The notes under the pieces are model-generated. The model was not told the origin of the DNA and did not search any database. It was given only the letters and a program-made list of their open reading frames with translations. Shown piece by piece: positions 1 through 10,425 of a stretch of 64,000 nt of DNA (the first letter of the stretch is position 1; every line of letters starts with the position of its first letter). Both the position numbers and the translations under genes were made by a program. Source of the stretch: Burkholderia sp. Bp9142 (GTDB taxonomy: Bacteria; Pseudomonadota; Gammaproteobacteria; Burkholderiales; Burkholderiaceae); contig NZ_QTPP01000004.1 of NCBI RefSeq assembly GCF_003853415.1, positions 186,001 through 250,000 of the forward strand, written 5' to 3'.

Positions 1-1090
1 GGATATCCTCTTCCAGGATTTTGCGACACTTCGGTGAATCGTCGGTCCAGTTGTCGCCGTCGGACGCCTGCGCGCCGTAGATGTTCCATTCGGTCGGCGA
101 GTAGCGCTCGTTCATCACCTTGCGCATCAGTTCGAGCGCGCTCGACACGACGGTGCCGCCGCTTTCGGTCGAATGGAAGAAGGTGTCCTCGTCGACTTCC
201 TCGGCGCGCGTGTGATGACGGATGAACACGACCTCGATGCGCTCGTAGTTACGCTTCAGGAACAGGTACAACAGGATGAAGAAGCGTTTCGCGAGATCCT
301 TGCGCTGCTCGTCCATCGAGCCCGATACGTCCATCAGGCAGAACATCACGGCCTGGCTCGACGGCTGCGGCTGCTTCACGCGGTTGATGTAGCGCAGGTC
401 GAACGGATCGATGAACGGGATTCGCCAGATGCGCCCTTTCAGGTGATGGATCTCCGCCTCGAGCGTCGCGATTTCCTCGCGGCGGTCCTCGGTGTCGGCC
501 TTCAGCGCCTCGAGCCGGGCCTCCAGCTCGCGCAATTCGTTGACGAGCGGCGAGCCGAGCGCGATGCGCCGGCCAAGCGCGCTTCTGAGCGAGCGCACGA
601 CGTCGATGTTGTTCGGCGTGCCTTCCGCCGACCAGCCCGCGCGCACGTTCTTCCAGCTCGGCACCGTCAGCAGGTGCGTCTTCACGAGGCGCGGCAGCTC
701 GAGATCGTCGAAGAAGTACTGCATGAATTCGTCACGGGACAGCTCGAACACGAAGTCGTCCTGCCCTTCGCCCTCGTTGCTCGCCTGGCTGCCGCCGCCG
801 CCCGAGCCGCCCTGCGGACGCGGAATCTTGTCCCCGCGGACGTAGTCCGCGTTGCCCGGGTGCACGTATTCACGACGCCCGCCCGGCGCGTGCCGGAAAT
901 TCGGCTCCGCGATGTCCTTGCGCGGGATCGTGATGCTCTGCGTGCTCTGGATATCCTTGATGCTACGGTCGCGCACCGCATCGGATACGGCACGACGAAT
1001 GTAGTTCTTGACGCGACGCAGAAAGCGTTCGCGGTTGGCGATGCTCTTGTTCTTGCCGGCCAGCCTGCGGTCGATGATTTGATGAAGCAC
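1..1090 (-). CDS. yeaH: YeaH/YhbH family protein (DUF444), C-terminus cut off
   Basis: The protein (about 363 residues visible) begins VLHQIIDRRLAGKNKSIANR, typical of the YeaH/YhbH (DUF444) family. A central von Willebrand A-like region carries the metal-binding motif DVSGSM. The start is a GTG at 1090, preceded by GGGAG with a 7-base gap. It lies downstream of the kinase gene prkA on the same strand. In enterobacteria this pair is co-expressed under nitrogen limitation and stress, and YeaH is thought to act with PrkA (YeaG). The reading frame is open to the window edge, so only the tail is missing. A third partner (SpoVR/YcgB family) often follows outside the visible sequence. The biochemical role is not established. 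Confidence 0.93.
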   Translation of the reverse strand, partial: MLHQIIDRRLAGKNKSIANRERFLRRVKNYIRRAVSDAVRDRSIKDIQSTQSITIPRKDIAEPNFRHAPGGRREYVHPGNADYVRGDKIPRPQGGSGGGGSQASNEGEGQDDFVFELSRDEFMQYFFDDLELPRLVKTHLLTVPSWKNVRAGWSAEGTPNNIDVVRSLRSALGRRIALGSPLVNELRELEARLEALKADTEDRREEIATLEAEIHHLKGRIWRIPFIDPFDLRYINRVKQPQPSSQAVMFCLMDVSGSMDEQRKDLAKRFFILLYLFLKRNYERIEVVFIRHHTRAEEVDEDTFFHSTESGGTVVSSALELMRKVMNERYSPTEWNIYGAQASDGDNWTDDSPKCRKILEEDI

Positions 1091-1215
1091 TCCCGGTCTC
1101 CCGCTCGAAAGTCGATATGCCGGGACGCTCGCCGCACATGCCGTCTGCCGTCATGCGGGCGGCGTCTCTGAGGGCGCCCGCGCGGACGAACCGCACGGGC
1201 GCGGTACCGCGCGCG

Positions 1216-3138
1216 TCATGACGACTTGCGCACGCGCAGGTACCAGTCGCAAAGCAGCCTCACCTGCTTCGGCGTATAGCCCTTCGCGACCATCCGGTTC
1301 ACAAAGTCCTCATGCTTGCGCTGCTCCTCCGCCGAACCCTTCGCGTTGAACGAAATGACCGGCAACAGTTCCTCGGTATTCGAGAACATCTTCTTCTCGA
1401 TCACGACACGCAGTTTCTCGTAGCTCGTCCATACGGGGTTCTTGCCCGCGTTGGCCGCCCGCGCACGCAACACGAAGTTCACGATCTCGTTGCGGAAATC
1501 CTTCGGATTACTGATGCCGGCCGGCTTCTCGATCTTCTCCAGCTCCGCGTTCAGCGAGGCGCGGTCGAAGCTCTCGCCCGTGTCGTGATCGCGGAATTCC
1601 TGGTCCTGGATCCAGAAATCCGCATACGTGACGTAGCGGTCGAAGATGTTCTGCCCGTATTCGGAATACGATTCGAGGTACGCCGTCTGGATCTCCTTGC
1701 CGATGAATTCCGCGTAGCGCGACGCGAGCACGTCCTTCACGAACGACAGGTATTTCTGCTCGGTTTCCGGCGGGAACTGCTCGCGTTCGATCTGCTGCTC
1801 GAGCACGTACATCAGGTGCACGGGGTTGGCCGCGACCTCGCTCGAGTCGAAATTGAACACGCGCGACAGGATCTTGAACGCGAAGCGTGTCGACACGCCC
1901 GTCATCCCTTCGTCCACGCCCGCGTAGTCGCGATACTCCTGATACGACTTCGCCTTCGGATCGGTGTCCTTCAGGTTTTCGCCGTCATACACCTGCATCT
2001 TCGAGAACAGGCTCGAATTCTCCGGCTCGTGCAGGCGCGACAGCACCGAGAACTGCGACATCATCTTCAGCGTGCCCGGTGCGCACACGGCTTCGGCGAG
2101 CGACGAGTTGCGGATCAGCTTCTCGTAGATCTTGACCTCTTCCGACACGCGCAGGCAGTACGGCACCTTCACGACGAAGATCCGGTCGAGCAGTGCCTCG
2201 TTGTTGCGGTTGTTGCGGAATGCCTTCCACTCCGACTCGTTCGAGTGCGCGAGGATCACCCCGTCGAACGGAATCGCGCCGAATCCTTCGGTGCCCTTGA
2301 AGTTGCCTTCCTGCGTCGCGGTCAGCAGCGGGTGCAGCACCTTGATCGGCGCCTTGAACATTTCGACGAATTCGAGCAGGCCCTGGTTCGCGAGGCACAG
2401 GCCGCCCGAGTAGCTGTACGCATCGGCATCGTCCTGCGCGTACTGCTCGAGCTTGCGGATGTCGACCTTGCCGACGAGCGAGGAAATATCCTGGTTGTTC
2501 TCGTCGCCAGGCTCCGTCTTCGCGATGCCGATCTGCCGCAGGATCGACGGATAGCGGCGCACCACGCGGAACTGGCGGATATCGCCGTTGTATTCGTGCA
2601 GGCGCTTGACGGCCCACGGACTCAGGATGTTCTTCAGATAACGGCGCGGAATGCCGTATTGCTCTTCGAGGATCGGGCCGTCTTCGTCGTAGTCGAACAG
2701 CCCGAGCGGCGATTCGTTGACGGGCGAACCCTTCAGCGCATAGAACGGCACGCGCTCCATCAGTTGCTTCAGGCGCTCGGCGATCGACGACTTGCCGCCG
2801 CCCACCGGACCGAGCAGGTAGAGGATCTGCTTCTTCTCTTCGAGCCCTTGCGCGGCGTGGCGGAAGTAGGCGACCACCTGCTCGATCACTTCCTCCATGC
2901 CGTAGAACTCACGGAACGCGGGATAGACCTTGATAACCTTGTTAGCGAAGATCCGCGACAGGCGCGGCTCGTTGCGGGTATCGATTTGTTCCGGTTCCCC
3001 GATTGCAGCCAGCATGCGTTCGCCTGCCGTGGCGTACGCCGACGGATCGTTCTTGCAGAGCGCGAGGTACTCCTCCAGCGAGAACTCTTCCTCTCGCGTT
3101 TTTTCGAAGCGGTTCGCGAAGCTGCTGTAAATATCCAT
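1216..3138 (-). CDS. prkA: PrkA family serine protein kinase
   Basis: This 640-residue protein is full length for the PrkA/YeaG family. The N-terminal AAA-like domain has a clear Walker A motif, LLGPVGGGKSS, at about residues 108-118; the C-terminal half carries the distant kinase-like fold. PrkA is a cytoplasmic serine kinase/ATPase linked to sporulation in Bacillus and to nitrogen-starvation and stress responses in Gram-negatives. The ATG at 3138 has a good ribosome binding site (GGGAGG). yeaH follows after about 125 bases on the same strand, the usual family arrangement, and the two are probably co-transcribed. About 440 bases of promoter-containing sequence lie upstream. Confidence 0.96.
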   Translation of the reverse strand: MDIYSSFANRFEKTREEEFSLEEYLALCKNDPSAYATAGERMLAAIGEPEQIDTRNEPRLSRIFANKVIKVYPAFREFYGMEEVIEQVVAYFRHAAQGLEEKKQILYLLGPVGGGKSSIAERLKQLMERVPFYALKGSPVNESPLGLFDYDEDGPILEEQYGIPRRYLKNILSPWAVKRLHEYNGDIRQFRVVRRYPSILRQIGIAKTEPGDENNQDISSLVGKVDIRKLEQYAQDDADAYSYSGGLCLANQGLLEFVEMFKAPIKVLHPLLTATQEGNFKGTEGFGAIPFDGVILAHSNESEWKAFRNNRNNEALLDRIFVVKVPYCLRVSEEVKIYEKLIRNSSLAEAVCAPGTLKMMSQFSVLSRLHEPENSSLFSKMQVYDGENLKDTDPKAKSYQEYRDYAGVDEGMTGVSTRFAFKILSRVFNFDSSEVAANPVHLMYVLEQQIEREQFPPETEQKYLSFVKDVLASRYAEFIGKEIQTAYLESYSEYGQNIFDRYVTYADFWIQDQEFRDHDTGESFDRASLNAELEKIEKPAGISNPKDFRNEIVNFVLRARAANAGKNPVWTSYEKLRVVIEKKMFSNTEELLPVISFNAKGSAEEQRKHEDFVNRMVAKGYTPKQVRLLCDWYLRVRKSS

Positions 3139-3582
3139 GCTACCTCCCTCGCCTGAGTCTGAAGACGTGCTTGCCTTCTATGACTGCGCAGAAGCAAGCG
3201 CGTTCGAATTCATCCTAAACCCTTTCTTATTTTTTTTCACGAACTCTTCGTATGAAGTTCGTCATTCTCGACAACACCGGTTGGACAACGCATTTCGACG
3301 CTTTACAATCGATCTCCCGTGTCGCAGAAACTGCATCCGCCACGTCTCGTCGAGCATCGGAACGTCTCGTGCGTTGGACACCTCCGTCGTCGTCGCTGCG
3401 CCTTCACGCTCCCCTTCATCCCTAGACGTTCGAGCCGACGTTTGCGACGACACGTCGCGCGCGCCGTTACAAATTTTTTTCGCATCGTCCGGAGATACCC
3501 GTAGCGCGCAGGGCGCACATGCAACGCGCGGCGACGCATGAACCGTCACGCGCGCTGTCACATTCCATCGGTTGCCGAAACG
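3139..3582. other. Non-coding region upstream of prkA
   Basis: About 440 bases without a convincing gene. The part nearest prkA is relatively AT-rich (around 3200-3260) and is the likely promoter region for prkA and yeaH. I see no clear sigma-70 or sigma-54 element that I would defend. Confidence 0.5.
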
Positions 3583-3609
3583 ACGACGCCCGCAGGCCGC
3601 GGGCGTCGT
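3583..3609 (-). terminator. Hairpin terminator after the chemoreceptor gene
   Basis: A perfect 11-base-pair stem (ACGACGCCCGC at 3583-3593 with its complement at 3599-3609) encloses a 5-base loop. It lies about 40 bases past the stop codon of the minus-strand chemoreceptor gene. On the minus strand it is followed by only a short T stretch, so it may be a weak or Rho-assisted terminator. Confidence 0.7.
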
Positions 3610-3647
3610 GTACCACCAAATGGGGATAGATGCGCGGCGCGCGCGAT

Positions 3648-5390
3648 TCAGAACGTCTCCCAGTCGTCGGCGCCGGCAGCCGCGGCGGCGGCCGGCTTGC
3701 GCGCCGGCACCGGCCGCTTCGGCGCTGCATCGCGCTCGTCGCGCGCAGCGGCCGGTGCGGACGGCGACACCGGCACGACAGCCGGTGCGGGAACCGCGCG
3801 CGGCGCCTGCCGTGCAGCGGCCGCGGCCACCGGCCGCCCCGCGTCGTCGTCGATCCGGAACACCGACGCCGTTTCGCGCAGGCGCGCGGCCTGTTCGTCG
3901 AGCGATTGCGCGGCGGCCGCCGCTTCCTCGACGAGCGCGGCGTTCTGCTGCGTGACCTCGTCCATCTGCGTGACCGCGCGCGCGACCTGGTCAATGCCGC
4001 TGCTCTGCTCCTCGGATGCCGCCGCGATCTCGCCCATGATGTCCGTGACGCGCTGCACCGCACCGATCACGTCGCTCATCGTGCGACCGGCTTCGTCGAC
4101 CAGCGTCGAACCCGTGCGGATGCGCTCCACCGACGCGTCGATCAGCACCTTGATCTCCTTGGCCGCGCTCGACGAACGCTGCGCGAGACTGCGCACCTCG
4201 CCCGCGACGACCGCGAAGCCGCGTCCTTCCTCGCCGGCACGCGCGGCTTCGACGGCCGCATTCAGCGCCAGGATGTTGGTCTGGAACGCGATTCCCTCGA
4301 TGATCGCGATGATGTCCGCGATCTTCGCAGCGCTGTCGTTGATCTCGCCCATCGTGCCGACCACCTGGCCGACCACCGTATTGCCCTTGTCTGCAATCTC
4401 CGACGCATTCGCGGCCAGCGAGCTTGCCTGCCGCGCATTGTCCGCGTTCTGTTTCACGGTACCGGTCAGCTGTTCCATGCTCGATGCGGTCTCCTGCAGC
4501 GCGGACGCCTGTTCTTCCGTGCGCGACGACAGGTCGATGTTGCCGGCGGCGATCTGCCGGGCCGCGGTCGCGATCGACTCGCTGCCGCCGCGCACGGTGC
4601 GCACCGTGTCGACGAGGCCCCGCTGCATCTTCGCGAGGCCGTCGAGGAGCTGGCCCATTTCGTCGCGCCGATGCACGACGATCGCGCGGCGCAGGTCGCC
4701 CGCGGCGATCGCGTCGAAATGCGCGAGCGCGTCAGCGAGCGGACGGCCGATCGCACGGCTGAGCGTCAGCCACGACAGCACCGCCGCGACCAGACCGGCC
4801 GCCAGCACGACGATCGTCAGCACGCGCAGCGTTTCGTACGCCGATTCCGACTGATCGAAGCTCGTCTGCGCCGCGCCGAACTGGAAATTGCGCAGCGCCT
4901 CGCTCGCAACCGCGAGATCGTTGTAAAGCACCTGGAGCTGCTTGGCGCCCTCGCCGATCCGGTCGTGGTCGCCCGTCGCGACAAGGCCGCCGAACGCGTC
5001 GCAACTGCGCTGCAGCGCCTGCCGCTTCGCGGCGACGTCCTGCGCGAGTCGGTCCTCTTCCGCGTCGCGCGGCAGCGCAAGGTACTTTTTCCACCACGAA
5101 TCGGACTGCGCACGCATCGCGCGGCTACGCTCCACCGCAGCAGCCGAGTCGGGCGTCCCCGCCAGCAGCGCGGCGCGATCGAGCGCCAGGCGCTCGCGGG
5201 CCGCGTAGATCTCCGCAACGGCCACATCGGCCGCGCTCGGCATCTGGTTCGTGAAGATTTCGCGCGTCGAGTCGTTCGAGCGTGTCATCCCGTACAGGCC
5301 GAGCACGCCGATCACCCCGAGCAGTACCGCGAGAAACGCCATCGTCAAACCGATGCGCGCACGTATCGTCAGATTTCCGATCACCATCAT
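3648..5390 (-). CDS. Methyl-accepting chemotaxis protein with C-terminal docking pentapeptide
   Basis: This is a 580-residue transmembrane chemoreceptor. Two membrane helices (about residues 13-33 and 190-211) flank a mostly helical periplasmic domain of about 155 residues, consistent with a four-helix-bundle sensor. A HAMP domain follows, then the cytoplasmic signalling domain with the conserved tip around [20 protein letters not shown]. After an Ala/Pro-rich tether of about 60 residues the protein ends DDWETF. This matches the xWExF pentapeptide that tethers the adaptation enzymes CheR and CheB in E. coli Tsr and Tar. The ligand cannot be told from sequence. The gene stands alone between the ribose operon and prkA. 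Two adjacent ATGs (5390 and 5387) are possible starts. Confidence 0.95.
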   Translation of the reverse strand: MMVIGNLTIRARIGLTMAFLAVLLGVIGVLGLYGMTRSNDSTREIFTNQMPSAADVAVAEIYAARERLALDRAALLAGTPDSAAAVERSRAMRAQSDSWWKKYLALPRDAEEDRLAQDVAAKRQALQRSCDAFGGLVATGDHDRIGEGAKQLQVLYNDLAVASEALRNFQFGAAQTSFDQSESAYETLRVLTIVVLAAGLVAAVLSWLTLSRAIGRPLADALAHFDAIAAGDLRRAIVVHRRDEMGQLLDGLAKMQRGLVDTVRTVRGGSESIATAARQIAAGNIDLSSRTEEQASALQETASSMEQLTGTVKQNADNARQASSLAANASEIADKGNTVVGQVVGTMGEINDSAAKIADIIAIIEGIAFQTNILALNAAVEAARAGEEGRGFAVVAGEVRSLAQRSSSAAKEIKVLIDASVERIRTGSTLVDEAGRTMSDVIGAVQRVTDIMGEIAAASEEQSSGIDQVARAVTQMDEVTQQNAALVEEAAAAAQSLDEQAARLRETASVFRIDDDAGRPVAAAAARQAPRAVPAPAVVPVSPSAPAAARDERDAAPKRPVPARKPAAAAAAGADDWETF

Positions 5391-5663
5391 TTTTCCTGTG
5401 TTGCGTCGTCATGGACGGGCCGGGCCCGTTTTTCGAAACACTGTTCCGTTCCGATGCATTTACGACCATCCGCAACACAACTTGATGGTATTGACGTCAA
5501 TTTTCCCCGCAATCCGTCTGTTTATTACCTTTTTTTGAATAATAGGTGCGGAACATTGCGGCTTGCGCTGCAAATGACGGGGCGAATGTCGAATTCCGGC
5601 TGATCAGCGGGAGAGGGCCGGCCGCCTGCTGATGCAGGCGCCGGCCGCGATGAGCGATCCGCC

Positions 5664-6593
5664 CTATTCGGCCAGTTCGGCGAGGGTGGGAATCGACGGC
5701 TGCGCGCCTGCGCGCGTGACCGACAGCGCCGCCGCGCGTTGCGCGAAGCGGATCGCGGCGTCGACGTCCTCGCCGGCCGCGAGCCGCGCGGCGAAGCCGC
5801 CGATGAAGGTATCGCCGGCCGCGGTCGTGTCGACCGGCTGCACGACGGGCGCCGGATAGTGGCGCGCCGCGCCACCGGCCGTCAGCGCAAGCACGCCGCG
5901 CGCGCCGAGCGTGATCAGCACGTTGCGCGCGCCGGCCGCCCGCAGCGCATGTGCCGCGGCTTCCGCCTCGGCCGGATCACGCACCGGCAGCCCGGTCAAC
6001 GCGGCCGCCTCGACTTCGTTCGGGATCAGGTAATCGACGAGCGGCAGCCAGCCGTCCGGCAGCGGCGCGACGGCCGGCGCCGGATTGAGCACCACGGTGC
6101 GGCCGAGCCGCCGGCCGGCCGACAGCACAGCGAACACGGCGTCCGGCGGCGTCTCGAGCTGGCAGATCAGCACGTCGGCCTCGGCCAGCGCGGCCTCGTG
6201 CTGCGCCACCGTATCGGTCGTGACTTCGCCGTTGCCACCCGCGACGATCACGATCGTGTTCTGGCTCGCGTCGTCGACGACGATCAGCGCGACACCGGTC
6301 GACGCCGACGTGCTCGTCGCGAGCCGCGTGCAATCGATGCCTTCGGCCTCGAGGCCGGCCCGCAGCGCGGTGCCGTGCGCATCCGCGCCGACGCAGCCGA
6401 TCATCGTGACCTGCGCGCCGAGCCGCGCGGCCGCGACGGCCTGGTTGCCGCCCTTGCCGCCCGCCGCCTGCGCGTAGGCATGGCCGGCGAGCGTTTCGCC
6501 CGGCTGCGGCAGCCGCGGCGCCCGCACGACGAGATCCATGTTGAGACTGCCGACCACCGTCACGCGGCCGGCGCCCGCTGCACGCGCCGTCAT
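5664..6593 (-). CDS. rbsK: Ribokinase
   Basis: This 309-residue protein is a PfkB-family sugar kinase that phosphorylates ribose to ribose-5-phosphate with ATP. The N-terminus has the family's substrate motif NMDLVVRAPRLPQPGET and AGGKGGNQAVAAARLG. The C-terminal signature with the catalytic base is DTTAAGDTFIGGFAARL. The ATG at 6593 overlaps the stop codon of the upstream regulator gene (ATGA), so the two are translationally coupled. It is the last gene of the ribose operon. The frame is open further upstream, but that part only shadows rbsR; the ATGA overlap and family length fix this start. Confidence 0.96.
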   Translation of the reverse strand: MTARAAGAGRVTVVGSLNMDLVVRAPRLPQPGETLAGHAYAQAAGGKGGNQAVAAARLGAQVTMIGCVGADAHGTALRAGLEAEGIDCTRLATSTSASTGVALIVVDDASQNTIVIVAGGNGEVTTDTVAQHEAALAEADVLICQLETPPDAVFAVLSAGRRLGRTVVLNPAPAVAPLPDGWLPLVDYLIPNEVEAAALTGLPVRDPAEAEAAAHALRAAGARNVLITLGARGVLALTAGGAARHYPAPVVQPVDTTAAGDTFIGGFAARLAAGEDVDAAIRFAQRAAALSVTRAGAQPSIPTLAELAE

Positions 6594-7621
6594 GGGCGGC
6601 CGCCGGGCACTGCCGGCTCGCGGTAGACCGCCGTCGATTCGCGCAGCACGAGGCGCGGCGACACGACGCGACGACGGCTCGGCGCGGCCGTCGAGCCACC
6701 GCCGATCCGCTCGATCAGCGTCTGCGCGGCCATTTCGCCGAGCGCGCGCACCGACTGGCCGACCGTCGACAGCGCCGGATACGTGTAGCGGGAAAATTCG
6801 ATGTCGTCGAAACCGATGATCGAGCAGTCGTCCGGCACGCGCATCCCGCGCTCGGCCGCCGCGCGCAGCGCGCCGACGCCCATCAGGTCGTTGCCCGCGA
6901 AGATCGCGCTCGGATGCACCGACTCGAACAGCCGCGACGCCGCGTGATAGCCGCCGAGGCACGAGAAATCGCTTTCCGCGATCGCGCCCGGCACGATGTC
7001 GACGCCGCGCTCGGCCATCGCGCGGATGAAGCCGTGCACGCGCATCGCGCTGACGGCCGTGTCGGTCGGCCCGGTGATGCAGCCGATCTTCGCGTGCCCG
7101 AGTTCGAGCAGGTGACGCGTCGCCAGGTACGCGCCGCGTTCGTGATCGATCTGCACGAGGTCGGCCGCGAGCCCCTCGATGTTACGGTCGACGACGACGA
7201 GCGGCGCATGCGCGTCCGCGAGCGTCTGCGCGAGCACTGCGTCCTCGCCGGCCGACGCGACGATCAGCCCGTCGATGCGCTTTTCCTGCAGCACGCGCAG
7301 GTAGTTGCGCTGCTTGACGGGATCGTCGTCCGAATTGCAGAAGAACACGCAATAGCCGTTGGCCGCGCACTGGTCCTCGATACCGCGCGCAAGCTCCGCG
7401 AAGTACGGATTCGTGCTGTTCGGCACGACGAGGCCGATGGTCGCCGTCGAGCGCGCCTTCAGCGAGCGCGCCACCGCCGACGGCACGTAGTTCAGCTCGC
7501 GGATTGCGCCCTCGACCTTCGCACGCACATCCGCGGACACCGGCCGCGAATTGTTCACCACGTGCGAGACGGTCGTAAACGACACGCCCGCCATGGCCGC
7601 CACATCCTTGATCGTCGCCAT
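6590..7621 (-). CDS. rbsR: LacI-family ribose operon repressor
   Basis: This 343-residue protein has the LacI-type helix-turn-helix at its start (MATIKDVAAMAGVSFTTVSH, including the hinge-helix region SVARSLKARST), followed by a periplasmic-binding-protein-like sensor domain. It lies inside the rbs operon, so it very probably senses ribose and represses rbsB transcription. Its likely operator is the palindrome at 11428-11439. The stop overlaps the start of rbsK. The ribosome binding site is weak. Confidence 0.95.
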   Translation of the reverse strand: MATIKDVAAMAGVSFTTVSHVVNNSRPVSADVRAKVEGAIRELNYVPSAVARSLKARSTATIGLVVPNSTNPYFAELARGIEDQCAANGYCVFFCNSDDDPVKQRNYLRVLQEKRIDGLIVASAGEDAVLAQTLADAHAPLVVVDRNIEGLAADLVQIDHERGAYLATRHLLELGHAKIGCITGPTDTAVSAMRVHGFIRAMAERGVDIVPGAIAESDFSCLGGYHAASRLFESVHPSAIFAGNDLMGVGALRAAAERGMRVPDDCSIIGFDDIEFSRYTYPALSTVGQSVRALGEMAAQTLIERIGGGSTAAPSRRRVVSPRLVLRESTAVYREPAVPGGRP

Positions 7622-7656
7622 TTCCCGTTTCTCTCTGGTCTGCTTTCTGTGTAGTT

Positions 7657-8676
7657 TTACCGGGCGCGCGCGCGCCGGCTGCGATACGTGTCGAGCACGA
7701 CCGCCACCACGATCACCGCCCCGGTGATGATCCGCTTGGTCGGCTCGTTCGCGCCGATTTGCGCCAGCCCCGCGGCCAGCACGGAGATGATCAACACGCC
7801 GAAGAACGTGCTGATCACCGAGCCGCGCCCGCCCATCAGGCTCGTGCCGCCGATCACGACGGCTGCGATCACCTGCAGCTCGAGGCCCGCGCCCGCGTTC
7901 GGGTCGGCGGCCTCGAGCCGCGAAATCTGGAACAGCGACGCGAGCCCCGCGAGCGCGCCCATCAACGCGAATACGAGGATTTTATACGGCCGCGGGTTAA
8001 CCCCGGCAAGCCGGACGGCCTCCTCGTTCGTGCCGATCCCGACGAGATAGCGCCCGAACACGGTACGCGTGAGCACGAACTGTGCCGCGATCATCACCGC
8101 GACCGCGATCAGGAACGCCGGCGAGATGCCGAGCGCGATCGGGTTCGACAGGAAATCGAATGCGTCGCCGATGTAGGCCGTGCGCGAATTCGTCAGCTGG
8201 TATGCGACGCCGCGCGCGGCCTCGAGCACGCCGAGCGACACGATGAACGACGGAATCCGCCAGCCGACCGTGATCGCGCCCGTCAGCGAGCCGGTCACGG
8301 TCGCGACCGCGATCCCGATCAGCGCGGCCGGCAGCGGCCCCCATTGCCATTTCAGCGCGGCCACGCTGACCATCGACGCAGCCAGCGCGAGCACCGAGCC
8401 GACCGACAGGTCGATGCCGGCGATGATCAGCACGAAGGTCATCCCGACCGACATCACGACGAGATCGGGGATCTGGTTCGCGATCGTACTGAACGTATCG
8501 TAGGTCAGGAAATGCGAACTCAGCACCGAAAACAACGCGATCATCGCGGCGAGCGCGCCGGCGAGCCCGAGATAGTTCGACAGGCCGAGCCGCGTGCCGG
8601 ACAGCGTGCGCGCGCGGCGCCCCGTCACGTCCTGCTGCGCGCCTGCGTCGGTCGGGGATACGGGAGGCTGGGTCAT
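7657..8676 (-). CDS. rbsC: Ribose ABC transporter permease
   Basis: This 339-residue inner-membrane protein of the RbsC/AraH/XylH family has many hydrophobic helices and conserved blocks such as GIDLSVGSVLALAA and VIGGTSLMGGRGS. It forms the channel of the ribose importer with RbsA and RbsB. Its ATG at 8676 overlaps the rbsA stop (ATGA), which signals translational coupling. An Ala/Gln-rich N-terminal tail of about 30 residues precedes the first helix. Confidence 0.96.
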   Translation of the reverse strand: MTQPPVSPTDAGAQQDVTGRRARTLSGTRLGLSNYLGLAGALAAMIALFSVLSSHFLTYDTFSTIANQIPDLVVMSVGMTFVLIIAGIDLSVGSVLALAASMVSVAALKWQWGPLPAALIGIAVATVTGSLTGAITVGWRIPSFIVSLGVLEAARGVAYQLTNSRTAYIGDAFDFLSNPIALGISPAFLIAVAVMIAAQFVLTRTVFGRYLVGIGTNEEAVRLAGVNPRPYKILVFALMGALAGLASLFQISRLEAADPNAGAGLELQVIAAVVIGGTSLMGGRGSVISTFFGVLIISVLAAGLAQIGANEPTKRIITGAVIVVAVVLDTYRSRRARAR

Positions 8677-10286
8677 TGCTGTCGTCCTGTCGTCGAAGTG
8701 CCGGAAGCCGCGCGCGGCGCGCTTTCCGCATCCGGATGCCGCGTGCCTTCCGGCAGCGCTTCGCGGCCGAAGCCGGCGAACGCCGCAGCCAGCAGCGCAT
8801 CCTGGGTCCAGTTGCCGCGTTCGAACACGGCGGTCATGCGGCCGGCCGACATCACGCCGATCCGGTCGCAGATCAGCATCAGCTCGCGCAGGTCGCTCGA
8901 GACGACCACCAGCGCGCGGCCCTCGCGCGCGAGCGCGCCCATCAGCGTGTAGATCTCGAACTTGGCGCCGACGTCGATCCCGCGGGTCGGCTCGTCAAAC
9001 AGCAGCACGTCCATGTCGCGCGCGAGCCAGCGGCCGATCACGACCTTCTGCTGGTTGCCGCCCGACAATTCGCCGACCGGCTGCGCGGCGCCGTGCGTGC
9101 GGATCCGCAACGCGTCGATCTGCTGCTCGGCGAGCGCCGTCTCGCGCGTCATGTCGACGATGCCGCCGCGCGCGAGCCGGTCGAGCTGGCCGAGCGACAC
9201 GTTCGACGTGACCGACTGCGACAGCAGCAGACCTTCGCCCTTGCGGTCCTCGGTGATCAGCGCGATGCCGTGCTTGACAGCGTCGACCGGCGACCCGATA
9301 CGCGCCGGCTTCAGCGGATCGCCGACCGCGATCATCCCGGCATCCGGCGTATCCGCGCCGTAGATCAGCCGCAGCAATTCGGTGCGCCCCGCGCCGATCA
9401 GCCCCGAGATGCCGAAGATTTCGCCCGAGCGCACTTCGAGCGACACGTCCTGCACGGCCGTGCCGCGCGTCATGCCCGACACGACGAGTCGCGGCGCGCC
9501 GATCCGGCGCGTGCCGAGATCGATGTGCTCGCCGAGCTCGCGGCCGACCATCAGCGTGACGAGCCCGTCGGACGTCGTCGCGGCCATGTCGCCGACGTGC
9601 ACGAGCCGGCCGTCGCGCAGCACCGCGACGCGCTCGGCGACGCGCGCGAGCTCCTCGAGCCGGTGCGAAATGTAGACGATCGCCACGCCGCGCGCCTTCA
9701 GCCGGTCGATCTGCGCGAACAGCAGCTCGACCTCGCGTGCGGTCAGCATCGCGGTCGGCTCGTCGAGAATCAGCACGCGGCAGTCGCCGATCAGGTTGCG
9801 CGCGATCTCGACCATCTGCTGGTGGCCGATGCCGAGTGCGCCGACCGGCGTATCGGGGTCGACCGCGTCGAGCCCGACCTGCGCCATCGCCGCACGCGCG
9901 TCGTCACGCAGCCGCGCGCGGTCGATGATGCCGAAGCGTCGCGGCAGACGGTTCAGAAACAGGTTTTCGGCGACCGTCAGCGTCGGCAGCAGGTTCAGCT
10001 CCTGCATCACCATGCGCACGCCGAGCGCCTCGGCCTGCGTGCGGCTCGCCGGCGCATAGGCCTCGCCGCCGAGCTGCATCGTGCCGGTCGTCGGGTCGAC
10101 GAGCCCACCGATGATTTTCGACAGCGTGCTCTTTCCTGCGCCGTTCTCGCCCGTCAGCGCGAGCGCTTCACCCGGCGCGAGCGTCAGCGTGACGTCGGCG
10201 AGCACGGGTTCGGCGTAGGTCTTGCCCACGCCGGAGACCGACAGCACGGGAACGGCTGAACGGGAGGGTTGGAAGGTCGGTTCCAT
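8673..10286 (-). CDS. rbsA: Ribose ABC transporter ATP-binding protein (two nucleotide-binding domains)
   Basis: At 537 residues this has the duplicated architecture of sugar-import ATPases (RbsA/MglA/XylG). The first domain has Walker A GENGAGKST and DEPTAMLT. The second has the degenerate GLIGAGRTEL and the strong signature LSGGNQQKVVIGRWL with DEPTRGIDVGAK, as usual in this family. I prefer the ATG at 10286 (MEPTFQPSRS); the frame extends 17 codons further to 10337 but that part is Arg/Ala-rich and not conserved in character. The end overlaps rbsC by 4 bases. A gap of about 140 bases separates it from rbsB. Confidence 0.95.
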   Translation of the reverse strand: MEPTFQPSRSAVPVLSVSGVGKTYAEPVLADVTLTLAPGEALALTGENGAGKSTLSKIIGGLVDPTTGTMQLGGEAYAPASRTQAEALGVRMVMQELNLLPTLTVAENLFLNRLPRRFGIIDRARLRDDARAAMAQVGLDAVDPDTPVGALGIGHQQMVEIARNLIGDCRVLILDEPTAMLTAREVELLFAQIDRLKARGVAIVYISHRLEELARVAERVAVLRDGRLVHVGDMAATTSDGLVTLMVGRELGEHIDLGTRRIGAPRLVVSGMTRGTAVQDVSLEVRSGEIFGISGLIGAGRTELLRLIYGADTPDAGMIAVGDPLKPARIGSPVDAVKHGIALITEDRKGEGLLLSQSVTSNVSLGQLDRLARGGIVDMTRETALAEQQIDALRIRTHGAAQPVGELSGGNQQKVVIGRWLARDMDVLLFDEPTRGIDVGAKFEIYTLMGALAREGRALVVVSSDLRELMLICDRIGVMSAGRMTAVFERGNWTQDALLAAAFAGFGREALPEGTRHPDAESAPRAASGTSTTGRQQ

Positions 10287-10425
10287 CGCGATCCTGGTTG
10301 CGGCCGCGCGCACGCGGCGCGCGGGTATGACGCTCACAAGTGCATGCAGTGGCCGTGATCGCGCTCACTCCGTATAACGGCCGCCTGCCCGGATTCTTGA
10401 GGGCGGCGGCCGTGGCGGGGCGGCG

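Noticed and set aside
173-1171. Plus-strand frame of 332 codons
   Set aside because: It lies antisense to yeaH and is Arg/Ala/Val/His-rich, a typical shadow in high-GC DNA. The minus-strand frame matches a known family.
1312-3156. Plus-strand frame of 614 codons opposite prkA
   Set aside because: It is exactly antisense to the conserved PrkA protein and has the Arg/Leu/His composition of a shadow frame.
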